A stretch of DNA of 64,000 bases. Source: an uncultured Flavobacteriaceae bacterium. Its GTDB lineage: Bacteria > Bacteroidota > Bacteroidia > Flavobacteriales > Flavobacteriaceae. The translations under genes and the position numbers were made by a program. This document shows, piece by piece, positions 54,010 through 61,777 of this stretch; the stretch's first letter is position 1; every line of letters begins with the position of its first letter. Under the pieces are notes generated by a model. It was not told where the DNA came from, searched no databases, and worked only from the letters and a program-made list of their open reading frames with translations. Location: contig CALKOU010000012.1 in the NCBI GenBank assembly GCA_938092005.1, positions 1-64,000 of the forward strand, given 5' to 3'.

Positions 54010-54308
54010 CCCACTACAGCAAAGAAACAATTGCTTCTGCTCTTGGCGAACACGCCACCATGTGGCGTTGGGAAGCAAATAGTATAAAGGCGGAGTTTGC
54101 GTTTGTGGACTTTAAAACAGCTTTTGACTTTATGAAAGTGGTGGCGGAAGCGGCTGAAAAAATGAACCACCATCCCGATTGGCACAACTCCTACAACCGC
54201 ATTAGGATTTCACTACGCACTCACGACCAAAATGCGGTTACTGACCTTGATGTAGGGCTAAGTAACGTTATAAGTAGGCTTTATAAATCCTACAAAAAGG
54301 CGCTTTAG
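54006..54308 (+). CDS. 4a-hydroxytetrahydrobiopterin dehydratase
   Basis: Recycles the pterin cofactor used by aromatic amino acid hydroxylases. The 100-residue protein shows the PCD/DCoH active-site pattern: AEAAEKMNHHPDWHNSYNR with the three catalytic His residues, and TDLDVGLSNVI near the C-terminus. ATG 54006 overlaps the previous TGA and matches the normal length; an in-frame start at 53973 lies within the upstream gene. No aromatic hydroxylase is seen in the window. Confidence 0.92.
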   Translation: MTHYSKETIASALGEHATMWRWEANSIKAEFAFVDFKTAFDFMKVVAEAAEKMNHHPDWHNSYNRIRISLRTHDQNAVTDLDVGLSNVISRLYKSYKKAL

Positions 54309-54387
54309 GTCTTTTTTACAGTGTATTTCTTCCCATATAAAAGGGTGTAATTCACATATTCACAATATGAAGTAACTAATATTAACA

Positions 54388-54402
54388 TGTATATATATTG
54401 TA
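54388..54402 (+). promoter_or_regulatory. Candidate activator site, T9SS gene 1 (site 2)
   Basis: TGTATATATATTGTA differs from site 1 (susC) at one of 15 bases, has the same orientation relative to transcription, ends 35 bases before the -7 box at 54438, and is also followed by a T6 tract. Confidence 0.5.
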
Positions 54403-54437
54403 GAGGTATTTTTTAAGGTTTCAATAGCTTAGAGGTA

Positions 54438-54445
54438 TATATTTG
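54438..54445 (+). promoter_or_regulatory. -7 box of the gene at 54461
   Basis: TATATTTG is an exact TAnnTTTG match, 15 bases before ATG 54461. Confidence 0.6.
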
Positions 54446-54460
54446 AATAAATCAAAGATT

Positions 54461-56137
54461 ATGAAACAATTATATACAATACTAGTAGTCCTAATTGCGG
54501 CTACTATGACTTTTGCTCAAGAAATTGAGCTGACTGTTAAAGTTTCTGGAACACCTTCAATTGTAAGGCTTACTGGCCCTTGGTGGGGTTGGGATCCAGC
54601 GGGAGGCCCTCAGGCAACAGACAACGGTAATGGCACTTGGAGTATTAACATGACTGCAGGTAGTGAAAACATGCAATATCTATGGGTTGTAGACGGAACA
54701 ACTGAAGCTTTATTAAGTGTTGCTCAAAATGGAGACTGTACAGACAGAGCTGACGCTGAAAATGTAGCAGGTGCTCACATGATAACTGACTATAATACAT
54801 ATGCCAATAGAATTTGGAAAGTTGGCGATGGCAACATCGTGAATGATGTACACAACAGCTGTGGTACTTTTATGAATACCTCAAGTACATTTGACAACGA
54901 AGCTTCTGTAATAGGCTGGGCTGGAGTTGGTGATGGTGCTTCTGATGAAGCAAGTGTTCAATATGTTGCAAGTGCAGGAGTAACTTCTGGCGCATTACAA
55001 GTAGCAGGGCAAAACCCTTCTAGTGCAGCAGGAAAAGCTTATATATTTCAATACACTGATAGCGACTTTAATTATGATGGTGCTGCAAATGTGAAAGTAG
55101 AATTTCAAGCAAAACTTAACGCTCCTTTAGTTAGTTCAGCAGTTCACATGCAAACGGAAATGCCTGGTCTAGGCACCGTTAATAAATTTGACATTCAGGG
55201 TTCAGGTTTAAATGAAACAGACTGGACAAGTTATGAGTACGATTTCGAAAATGTAAACCCTACTGGTACAAATGACATTTTCCGTATTCATTTCAACTTT
55301 GCTGCGGGAGCTGCAGAAAACGCTGGAGGCAGCTTATTGGTTGACAATATCGTGATTACTTTAAGTGGTGGCGGTACAACTGAGCCAGATCCTACACCTG
55401 AAAACTCACCTACTGCACCAACACGTGATGCTGCTGATGTGATTTCTATTTATAGCGATGCATACACAGACATTGCAACGGCTTACAACCCAGGGTGGGG
55501 TCAATCAGGAACTGTAAACACAACTTATGATCCAGGAGATGGAAACAACGTAATGCTTTATTCTAACTTTAATTATCAAGGTACAGATCTAGCTAATACT
55601 GATGTTTCAGGAATGGAATATTTACATGTTGATATTTGGGTAGCAAATGTTGACAGAACCGTTAAGGTTTCTCCAATTGGTGGGGGTAATGAAACTTTAG
55701 TAGCTGTTGCTACAACTGCAGGCGCTTGGAACAGTGTAGATATTCCATTGACAGATTTTACAACTGTAGACTTAACACAAATTGTCCAGTTGAAGTTTGA
55801 CGGTCAATTTCAAACAGATGGAGCAACAGCCGATACGGCAGTACGTTCGGATGTTTACTTGGACAATATCTATTTCTGGAAAAGTGCTACATCTTCTATC
55901 AATGATTTAGCAAACGGGTTTAACGTTTATCCTAACCCAGTGAAAAATACATTTAACATAAGCGCTGGTGTAATGGTTGACCAAGTAAGCATCTTTGATC
56001 TTACAGGACGTCAAGTATTACGTGCAACGCCAAAGGCAGAAAGCTTTAGTTTAGACGTAAGTGACCTTAACAAAGGCATGTACCTTGTTAGCGTAAAAGC
56101 TGGTGCGCAAGAATTAACCACGAAATTGGTAAAGTAA
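54461..56137 (+). CDS. T9SS-exported multi-module carbohydrate-binding protein
   Basis: A 558-residue surface or secreted protein with no catalytic motif seen. Signal peptide (to about FAQ, residue 20), an N-terminal module with GPWWGWDPAGGPQATDNG (about 22-145), a jelly-roll module B (about 150-305, GWAGVGDG to LLVDNIVITL), module A (about 320-480, AADVISIYSDAY to YLDNIYFWK) and a T9SS sorting domain (about 487-558, VYPNPVKNTFNIS to LTTKLVK). Module A matches the C-terminal module of the PUL lipoprotein at 31599. ATG 54461 follows the promoter; a TTG at 54443 overlaps it. Laminarin binding is inferred. Confidence 0.8.
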   Translation: MKQLYTILVVLIAATMTFAQEIELTVKVSGTPSIVRLTGPWWGWDPAGGPQATDNGNGTWSINMTAGSENMQYLWVVDGTTEALLSVAQNGDCTDRADAENVAGAHMITDYNTYANRIWKVGDGNIVNDVHNSCGTFMNTSSTFDNEASVIGWAGVGDGASDEASVQYVASAGVTSGALQVAGQNPSSAAGKAYIFQYTDSDFNYDGAANVKVEFQAKLNAPLVSSAVHMQTEMPGLGTVNKFDIQGSGLNETDWTSYEYDFENVNPTGTNDIFRIHFNFAAGAAENAGGSLLVDNIVITLSGGGTTEPDPTPENSPTAPTRDAADVISIYSDAYTDIATAYNPGWGQSGTVNTTYDPGDGNNVMLYSNFNYQGTDLANTDVSGMEYLHVDIWVANVDRTVKVSPIGGGNETLVAVATTAGAWNSVDIPLTDFTTVDLTQIVQLKFDGQFQTDGATADTAVRSDVYLDNIYFWKSATSSINDLANGFNVYPNPVKNTFNISAGVMVDQVSIFDLTGRQVLRATPKAESFSLDVSDLNKGMYLVSVKAGAQELTTKLVK

Positions 56138-56166
56138 CCAACCATACTTAATTTCATGTTTACAAG

Positions 56167-56196
56167 AAAACCCTGCCATTTGGCAGGGTTTTTTTA
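56167..56196 (+). terminator. Rho-independent terminator
   Basis: AAAACCCTGCC (56167-56177) pairs with GGCAGGGTTTT (56082+100 to 56192) around a 4-base loop and runs into a T tract, 29 bases after the stop of the 54461 gene. Confidence 0.88.
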
Positions 56197-56204
56197 TGCC
56201 GCTG

Positions 56205-56265
56205 ATTGAGCTTGCCGAGCGCACATCGAGCTTGTCGAGATGCGCGCTTCGACTTCGCTCAGTAT
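56205..56265. repeat. Dispersed intergenic inverted-repeat element
   Basis: The segment contains GAGCGCACATC, CGAGCTTGTCGAGATGCGCGC and CTTCGACTTCGCTCAG-like text, with GAGCGCACATCGAG partly complementary to GATGCGCGCTTC. It resembles the small palindromic repeats found between genes in many Flavobacteriaceae. Copy number was not tested. Confidence 0.5.
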
Positions 56266-56373
56266 CCATTTGCACAAAAACAGTCATTTCAAAAATTATC
56301 ATATATTTAAATAAATAGCATTATTTTGTGTTTTGTTATTATTTAAATAAATAATTAGTGTTTTTGTTGTGTA

Positions 56374-56388
56374 TGTATAGGTTTTGTA
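56374..56388 (+). promoter_or_regulatory. Candidate activator site, T9SS gene 2 (site 3)
   Basis: TGTATAGGTTTTGTA keeps both half-sites (TGTATA and TTGTA) of sites 1 and 2, with three central differences. It is followed by TAGGATGTTTT, like TAGATGCTTTT at site 1. It ends 35 bases before a -7-like TATATTGG at 56424-56431. Confidence 0.45.
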
Positions 56389-56454
56389 TAGGATGTTTTA
56401 AGAATATCGCAATATTATGTTGCTATATTGGTCCAAATCTTAAATCTATATATC

Positions 56455-57891
56455 ATGAAATACATATTTACTTTTTTAACGGTACTTGCATTAAGTACCT
56501 ATACTACAAACGCTCAGGTAACCGTAACTTCAGATGTAACGCATACGTATAATGGTTACATGAATGTGTTTAATCTTTCCAGTGGTGCAAAAGGCACTGC
56601 TAACTTTAATCAATCCTGGGGAGTAGCGGCTTTAAAAACAACCATCACATCCGCTGGAACAGGTGGATTCACTAATGGAGCGATTACATTACAACCCAAT
56701 TTTAATGGCTATGCAGATAATGCTGGAAGTGATTTTTGGAGAGATAATGGCGGAGCTGGTCCAGGCGGAAATAAATGGATGGAAGCCATCACTTATGTTG
56801 AATATGGTGCTAACACCTATCCAGGGGGCGATTTAACGTTTAAAGCTGATATAAATGCAAACACACTTGGTACTGGATACACAGCAATAGCGTTTATCAA
56901 AACACTTGACCCAGCGAATGGATATGCAACCATAATTCACGAAACTGTTGCCTTGGGTGCAGCCGGAACAAGTTTTACAGTTACTGCCACAGGTATTAAT
57001 ACTGCACATATTGTTCAATATGGTTTTACAGTAGAAGGTATTAATGCGAACCCAACTGATGAAAGTACTTTGGGAAGTATAATCATTACTCCTGACACAA
57101 CTGTTTTAGGCGGCGGTGGTAGCAGTAGCGGTCCTGACACTGCTGAATGGGATTTTGAAGATGCTGCTGACGCAACCGATTTTCCAGGCGTAGGCGATGG
57201 AACTCATACAACAGCAACTGTTGGGCACGTTGCCACAGGCGGTAACCCTGACGGGGCACTACGATTCGGAGGTGCTAATGATATTACTACAGCAGGAAAG
57301 GGTTATCAAGTACAATATAGTAAAGGAGATTTTGACTATGGTAATGCTGCAAGTGCAAAATTGACTTTTGATATGAAAATTGATGGAACTTTGACAGCTG
57401 CTGCTGTTCATAATCACTTTGAAACTAAAGGCCCTGGCACAAAGACAACCCTTGACTTACAAAATGGAGCTTTAAACAACTCAACCTACACTTCGTTTGA
57501 AGTTGAAGCTACTGGTCTAACAGGAGGCAGTGGTACTCTTAGAATAAACTTTGAAATAGCTGCTGGTGCCGTCATGAATGGTGGTGGTATGCTCCTTGTA
57601 GACAATGTCAAAGTTGAACTTTTTGATAGTGATGGGAAGACGCTCGGGGTAACACCTGTTGAAGTATTAGACGCTATTGTCTACCCCAACCCAATGGGTG
57701 ATCAAGTAACCGTAGAAGGTACTTGGAGTGTAGAAAGCGTACGTATACATGACCTTACGGGAAGAGAAGTGCTTCGTGCTGCGCCCAATAAAGCAGTCTT
57801 TAGCTTAGACACAAGCACCTTAGACCACGGGGTCTATTTGCTATCGCTATCGTCTGACGACAACAGCATAACACATAAATTAGTGAAGTAA
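56455..57891 (+). CDS. T9SS-exported protein with jelly-roll binding module
   Basis: A 478-residue surface or secreted protein. Signal peptide MKYIFTFLTVLALSTYTTNA; an N-terminal beta-rich domain (about 22-215, with YNGYMNVFNLSSGAKG and GSDFWRDNGGAGPGG); module B (about 235-395, EWDFEDAADATDFPGVGDG to MLLVDNVKVEL), homologous to that of the preceding gene; and a T9SS sorting domain (about 410-478, VYPNPMGDQVTVEG to THKLVK). No catalytic site is visible. ATG 56455 is chosen over a TTG at 56428, which lies in the promoter. It probably binds the same glycan as its neighbour. Confidence 0.78.
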   Translation: MKYIFTFLTVLALSTYTTNAQVTVTSDVTHTYNGYMNVFNLSSGAKGTANFNQSWGVAALKTTITSAGTGGFTNGAITLQPNFNGYADNAGSDFWRDNGGAGPGGNKWMEAITYVEYGANTYPGGDLTFKADINANTLGTGYTAIAFIKTLDPANGYATIIHETVALGAAGTSFTVTATGINTAHIVQYGFTVEGINANPTDESTLGSIIITPDTTVLGGGGSSSGPDTAEWDFEDAADATDFPGVGDGTHTTATVGHVATGGNPDGALRFGGANDITTAGKGYQVQYSKGDFDYGNAASAKLTFDMKIDGTLTAAAVHNHFETKGPGTKTTLDLQNGALNNSTYTSFEVEATGLTGGSGTLRINFEIAAGAVMNGGGMLLVDNVKVELFDSDGKTLGVTPVEVLDAIVYPNPMGDQVTVEGTWSVESVRIHDLTGREVLRAAPNKAVFSLDTSTLDHGVYLLSLSSDDNSITHKLVK

Positions 57892-57984
57892 ACAATAACC
57901 ACTTTTAGCAGAACCCTGCCTTTTTCGTTGCGCATTTCAGTCAGAAATTCACACGATAAACGGTGGGGTTTTTGTTTTGTTTTC

Positions 57985-58135
57985 GGCAAGCTCAAACTGT
58001 CAGTTCGAGTGATTTTCAATAGAAAATTATAACCTGTGTTGGGTCTGCCGGCAGGCAGGTTAATCGAAACGCCTGTGTTGAGTCAATCGAAACATCGAGA
58101 ACCATGTACGCTTATCGAAAGCACTACTGAGCTTC
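57985..58135. repeat. Intergenic repeat-like region with palindrome
   Basis: The segment contains CTGTCAGTTCGAGTGATTTT, AATCGAAAC twice, ATCGAGAACC and the palindrome CTGCCGGCAG (58045-58054). This wording is familiar from dispersed repeats in flavobacterial genomes. No gene is seen between 57892 and 58136. Confidence 0.5.
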
Positions 58136-58136
58136 G

Positions 58137-59729
58137 TTACGCTAGCTTCTGCTGTGCCCTTCTAAAATTATCAATCGCCACAAAATAGTCAGGATCTTCC
58201 AAGACGTTGACATCACAAATTTTTTCGGCTTTCTTAATCAACTTTACACAGTCCGAAGACAAATGACGCAAGTGGATGTTTTTCCCATTTTTTAAATAGC
58301 GTTCGGTCAGTTTGTTGACGCACTCTATCGCAGACTGATCTACAATACGCGATTCCTTAAAATCAATAATCACCTCATCGGGGTCGTCTTGTACATCAAA
58401 CTTACTGTTAAACAGTTCAATGGAGCCAAAAAACAAAGGCCCGTAGATTTCGTAATGCTTTACACCGTGTTCATCGATGCGTTTGCGTGCACGAATGCGC
58501 TTGGCGTTTTCCCAAGCAAACACCAACGATGATACCACCACACCTGCCAATACGGCAATGGCCAAATCAAACAGTACGGTAAGTCCCGTTACCAGTATAA
58601 TAACAATAATATCAGCTTTTGGAACCTTGTTCCAAATACGGAAGGTGCTCCATGCAAAGGTGCCAATAACCACCATAAACATAACCCCTACAAGCGCTGC
58701 AATAGGAACCTGTTCAATATATGATGCGCCAAAAAGAATAAAGCCAAGTAAGGCAACCGCTGCCGTAATCCCCGACAAACGACCACGTCCTCCAGATTTG
58801 ATATTGATAATACTTTGTCCAATCATGGCGCAACCGCCCATACCTCCAAAAAAGCCGTTTACGATATTGCCCAATCCTTGAGCGGCACATTCGCGGTTAC
58901 CGCTTCCGTGCGAATCGGTGAGTTCGTCAATAAGGTTGAGGGTCATCAATGACTCAATTAAGCCAATGGCAGCAAGGATACAAGCATATGGCAAGATAAA
59001 AAGGAAGTTATCGAGCGAAACTGCAATAAAAGGTACATTAAAGCTGGGGAACCCCGCTTGAATACCATCGCCTCCGTTTGCAACCACAAAAGACCGAACG
59101 GTTTCAGTTTCAAGATTACCAAAAATAACAAGTAACGACACCACCAAAATGGCCGTAAGTGCAGCGGGCACCTTTTTGGTCAGGTAGGGTAACCCAACCA
59201 TAATCCCCATGGTAAGAAGCACAAGCCCTAGCATGGTAAATAGCGGCGTGCCAGAAAGCCACACACCTTGACTTTTGAACATACCCAACTGCGACAAGAA
59301 AATGACAATGGCCAAGCCGTTAACAAATCCCATCATGACCGAATGTGGAATCATACGCACAAACTTTCCAAGACGTAACACCCCTGCTGCTACCTGAATA
59401 CATCCTGCCAAAATAAGGGTAACAAACAAAAATTGCAGCCCTGCGGTATCGCTACCACCAAGTACATTCCCTTCACTAACCAAATGCACCATGACTACTG
59501 CCATAGCCCCTGTTGCACCAGATATCATCCCAGGACGTCCTCCAAAAATCGAGGTGATAAGCCCCATCATAAAGGCACCATATAGACCTACGATAGGGGA
59601 TATGCCTGCCACAAAAGCAAAGGCTACTGCCTCAGGAACTAACGCCAAGGCCACGGTTAATCCAGATAAAATATCGCTTTGAATACTACCTCCGTTAGAG
59701 GTATCTATAAGTTTAAATGCTTTCAACAC
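58137..59729 (-). CDS. SulP family anion transporter with STAS domain
   Basis: Inner-membrane anion carrier of 530 residues with about 11-14 helices, starting SDILSGLTVALALVPEAVAFAFVAGISP (in part) near residue 17 and containing QGLGNIVNGFFGGMGGCAMIGQS. The C-terminal STAS domain (about 420-530) includes DFKESRIVDQSAIECV. The group is related to bicarbonate- or sulfate-transporting SulP; the substrate cannot be told. There is no ATG: translation starts at GTG 59729 or TTG 59726, directly behind an exact -7 box. Confidence 0.88.
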   Translation of the reverse strand: MLKAFKLIDTSNGGSIQSDILSGLTVALALVPEAVAFAFVAGISPIVGLYGAFMMGLITSIFGGRPGMISGATGAMAVVMVHLVSEGNVLGGSDTAGLQFLFVTLILAGCIQVAAGVLRLGKFVRMIPHSVMMGFVNGLAIVIFLSQLGMFKSQGVWLSGTPLFTMLGLVLLTMGIMVGLPYLTKKVPAALTAILVVSLLVIFGNLETETVRSFVVANGGDGIQAGFPSFNVPFIAVSLDNFLFILPYACILAAIGLIESLMTLNLIDELTDSHGSGNRECAAQGLGNIVNGFFGGMGGCAMIGQSIINIKSGGRGRLSGITAAVALLGFILFGASYIEQVPIAALVGVMFMVVIGTFAWSTFRIWNKVPKADIIVIILVTGLTVLFDLAIAVLAGVVVSSLVFAWENAKRIRARKRIDEHGVKHYEIYGPLFFGSIELFNSKFDVQDDPDEVIIDFKESRIVDQSAIECVNKLTERYLKNGKNIHLRHLSSDCVKLIKKAEKICDVNVLEDPDYFVAIDNFRRAQQKLA

Positions 59730-59745
59730 ACGGAAATTTAAGCGG

Positions 59746-59753
59746 CAAAAGTA
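59746..59753 (-). promoter_or_regulatory. -7 box of the SulP gene at 58137
   Basis: On the minus strand TACTTTTG is an exact TAnnTTTG match, 16 bases before GTG 59729. Confidence 0.55.
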
Positions 59754-59835
59754 GGGGAATTAAGATGAAATTCTTTGTCATGGTGCAATTAACCTTGTTT
59801 TTTAATATGTAGTACTTTAGCAAAAATTAAATCGG

Positions 59836-61689
59836 ATGAATCTACTTTCGGTAGAAGGTATTTCAAAAGCATATGGGGAACGGGTCATTTTTGAACCCCT
59901 ATCCTTTGGGATCAGCAAGGGGCAAAAGATTGCGTTAATTGCCAAAAACGGAAGTGGAAAAACGACCATTTTAAAAATTATTGCCCAGCAGGACACTCCC
60001 GATTCGGGTCAGGTCAACTTCCGAAAGGGAACTCAAGTATCTTACCTTCCTCAAGATCCCGTTTTAGACCCTCACAAAACAGTAGAAGAAATTATCTTGG
60101 AATCGGGAAATCACGTTTTGGAAGTCATTGCCGACTACGAAAAGGCCTTGCAAAACCCCGAGGATGCCGAACACTATCAAAAGGCGTTTGAGGCCATGGA
60201 GCAACACCAAGCCTGGGATTTTGAAACCCAATACAAACAGCTGTTGAGCAAACTAAAACTAGACGATCTGAGCCTTAAAGCCAGTGCGTTGTCTGGAGGA
60301 CAAAAAAAGCGACTTGCACTTTGTATTGCGCTGCTTGAAAAACCAGATTTACTTATCCTAGATGAACCAACCAATCATCTTGACTTAGAAATGATTGAGT
60401 GGCTAGAAGCCTATTTTATCAAAGAAAAACTAACCCTGTTGATGGTCACCCACGACCGTTATTTTCTTGAGCGGGTTTGTAATGAAATCATTGAGCTCGA
60501 TAATGGAAAATTGTTTAGCTACAAAGGAAGCTATTCCTATTTTTTAGAAAAACGTGCCGCACGTATAGAGCAGCTTGAAACCGAAGCGCACAAAGCCAAG
60601 CGCCATTTCACCAAAGAGCTGGAGTGGATGCGTCGTCAGCCTAAAGCGCGAACGACCAAGTCCAAATCTAGAATTGATGATTTTAAAAAAATCAAAGCGA
60701 AAGCACAGCAGCGAAGAAACGAACACGAAGTACAGCTGGAAATCAATATGGAGCGTTTAGGCTCCAAAATGATTGAAATGCATCGGGTATCCAAATCCTT
60801 TGGAGACAAGGTGATTCTTCAGGGATTTGATTATAATTTTCAGCGCAACGATCGAATTGGAATTATTGGCAACAACGGAACAGGAAAATCTACCTTTCTC
60901 AAGCTCCTTACCAATACCATCAAACCCGATGGTGGAAAAATTGTTTGGGGAGACACGCTTAAGTTTGGCTATTATACCCAAGAAGGAATAAAAGTTAAAC
61001 CCGATCAAAAGGTCATTGAAGTCATTCAAGAGTTTGGGGAATTTATACCCCTCAAAAAAGGACGTAAAATTTCTGCTCAACAGCTACTTGAACGTTTTTT
61101 GTTTGACCGTAAAAAACAGTATGACTTTGTGGAAAAGCTTAGTGGAGGCGAGCGAAAACGGCTGTATCTGTGTACCGTGCTGATACAAAACCCAAACTTC
61201 ATCATTTTAGACGAGCCCACCAATGATTTGGATATCGTCACTCTGAATGTGCTAGAAAATTTCCTGTTGGATTTTCCCGGCTGTTTGATTGTCGTTTCCC
61301 ACGACCGCTATTTTATGGATAAAATTGTGGATCATCTTTTTGTCTTTAGAGGTAAAGGAAAAATTGAAGATTTCCCTGGGAACTATTCCGATTTTAGAGC
61401 CTATGATGGGCTTACAACAACCTCCGAAACCCCAAAAAAGAAAGTAAAAGCGGACTGGAAAAACAAGACAGAAAACAAACCGTCAAACGAAGAACAACGT
61501 GCGCTAAAAAAACTGGAAAAAGAAATTGCTGCCCTAGAGGCGGAAAAAGAAAACATACAACATCAATTTACGGACGGGACGCTATCACCAGAAGACATCA
61601 AAGCTCTTTCCATTGAACTAACATCTGTAGAAAAAGCCTTGGAAGCCAAAACCGATGCATGGCTAGAGCGCTCCCTCGCACTCGAATAA
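59836..61689 (+). CDS. ABC-F family ATPase (Uup-like)
   Basis: Soluble twin-ATPase that acts on ribosomes rather than in transport. Both nucleotide-binding domains are intact: Walker A KNGSGKTT (about 38) with LSGGQKKRLAL and LLILDEPTNHLD; Walker A GNNGTGKST (about 346) with LSGGERKRLYL and FIILDEPTNDLD. A charged linker (about 235-300) separates them, and a C-terminal coiled coil (about 545-617) resembles the Uup DNA-binding tail. The 617-residue length fits Uup. A near-match -7 box (TACTTTAG, 59813-59820) lies 15 bases before the ATG. Confidence 0.93.
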   Translation: MNLLSVEGISKAYGERVIFEPLSFGISKGQKIALIAKNGSGKTTILKIIAQQDTPDSGQVNFRKGTQVSYLPQDPVLDPHKTVEEIILESGNHVLEVIADYEKALQNPEDAEHYQKAFEAMEQHQAWDFETQYKQLLSKLKLDDLSLKASALSGGQKKRLALCIALLEKPDLLILDEPTNHLDLEMIEWLEAYFIKEKLTLLMVTHDRYFLERVCNEIIELDNGKLFSYKGSYSYFLEKRAARIEQLETEAHKAKRHFTKELEWMRRQPKARTTKSKSRIDDFKKIKAKAQQRRNEHEVQLEINMERLGSKMIEMHRVSKSFGDKVILQGFDYNFQRNDRIGIIGNNGTGKSTFLKLLTNTIKPDGGKIVWGDTLKFGYYTQEGIKVKPDQKVIEVIQEFGEFIPLKKGRKISAQQLLERFLFDRKKQYDFVEKLSGGERKRLYLCTVLIQNPNFIILDEPTNDLDIVTLNVLENFLLDFPGCLIVVSHDRYFMDKIVDHLFVFRGKGKIEDFPGNYSDFRAYDGLTTTSETPKKKVKADWKNKTENKPSNEEQRALKKLEKEIAALEAEKENIQHQFTDGTLSPEDIKALSIELTSVEKALEAKTDAWLERSLALE

Positions 61690-61763
61690 TACGGCTCATC
61701 CTTTAAAAAAAACAACCTTTTACAAGGCATTCTCTGTTTGATATATCCAACCGTAATAAATAT

Positions 61764-61771
61764 TACTTTTG
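61764..61771 (+). promoter_or_regulatory. -7 box of the SulP gene at 61778
   Basis: TACTTTTG is an exact TAnnTTTG match that overlaps a possible TTG start (61769) and ends 6 bases before ATG 61778, implying a leaderless message. Confidence 0.55.
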
Positions 61772-61777
61772 TGCTTT

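Larger units (their letters stand above)
56138..56454. other. Intergenic region between the two T9SS genes
   Basis: This 317-base gap holds the terminator at 56167, an inverted-repeat element at about 56205-56265, an AT-rich stretch, and the candidate activator site 3 with a -7-like box. No coding sequence is seen in it. Confidence 0.7.

Noticed and set aside
57900-57980. Terminator after the 56455 gene
   Set aside because: AACCC and GGGGTTTTT are complementary but more than 50 bases apart, with no compact stem.
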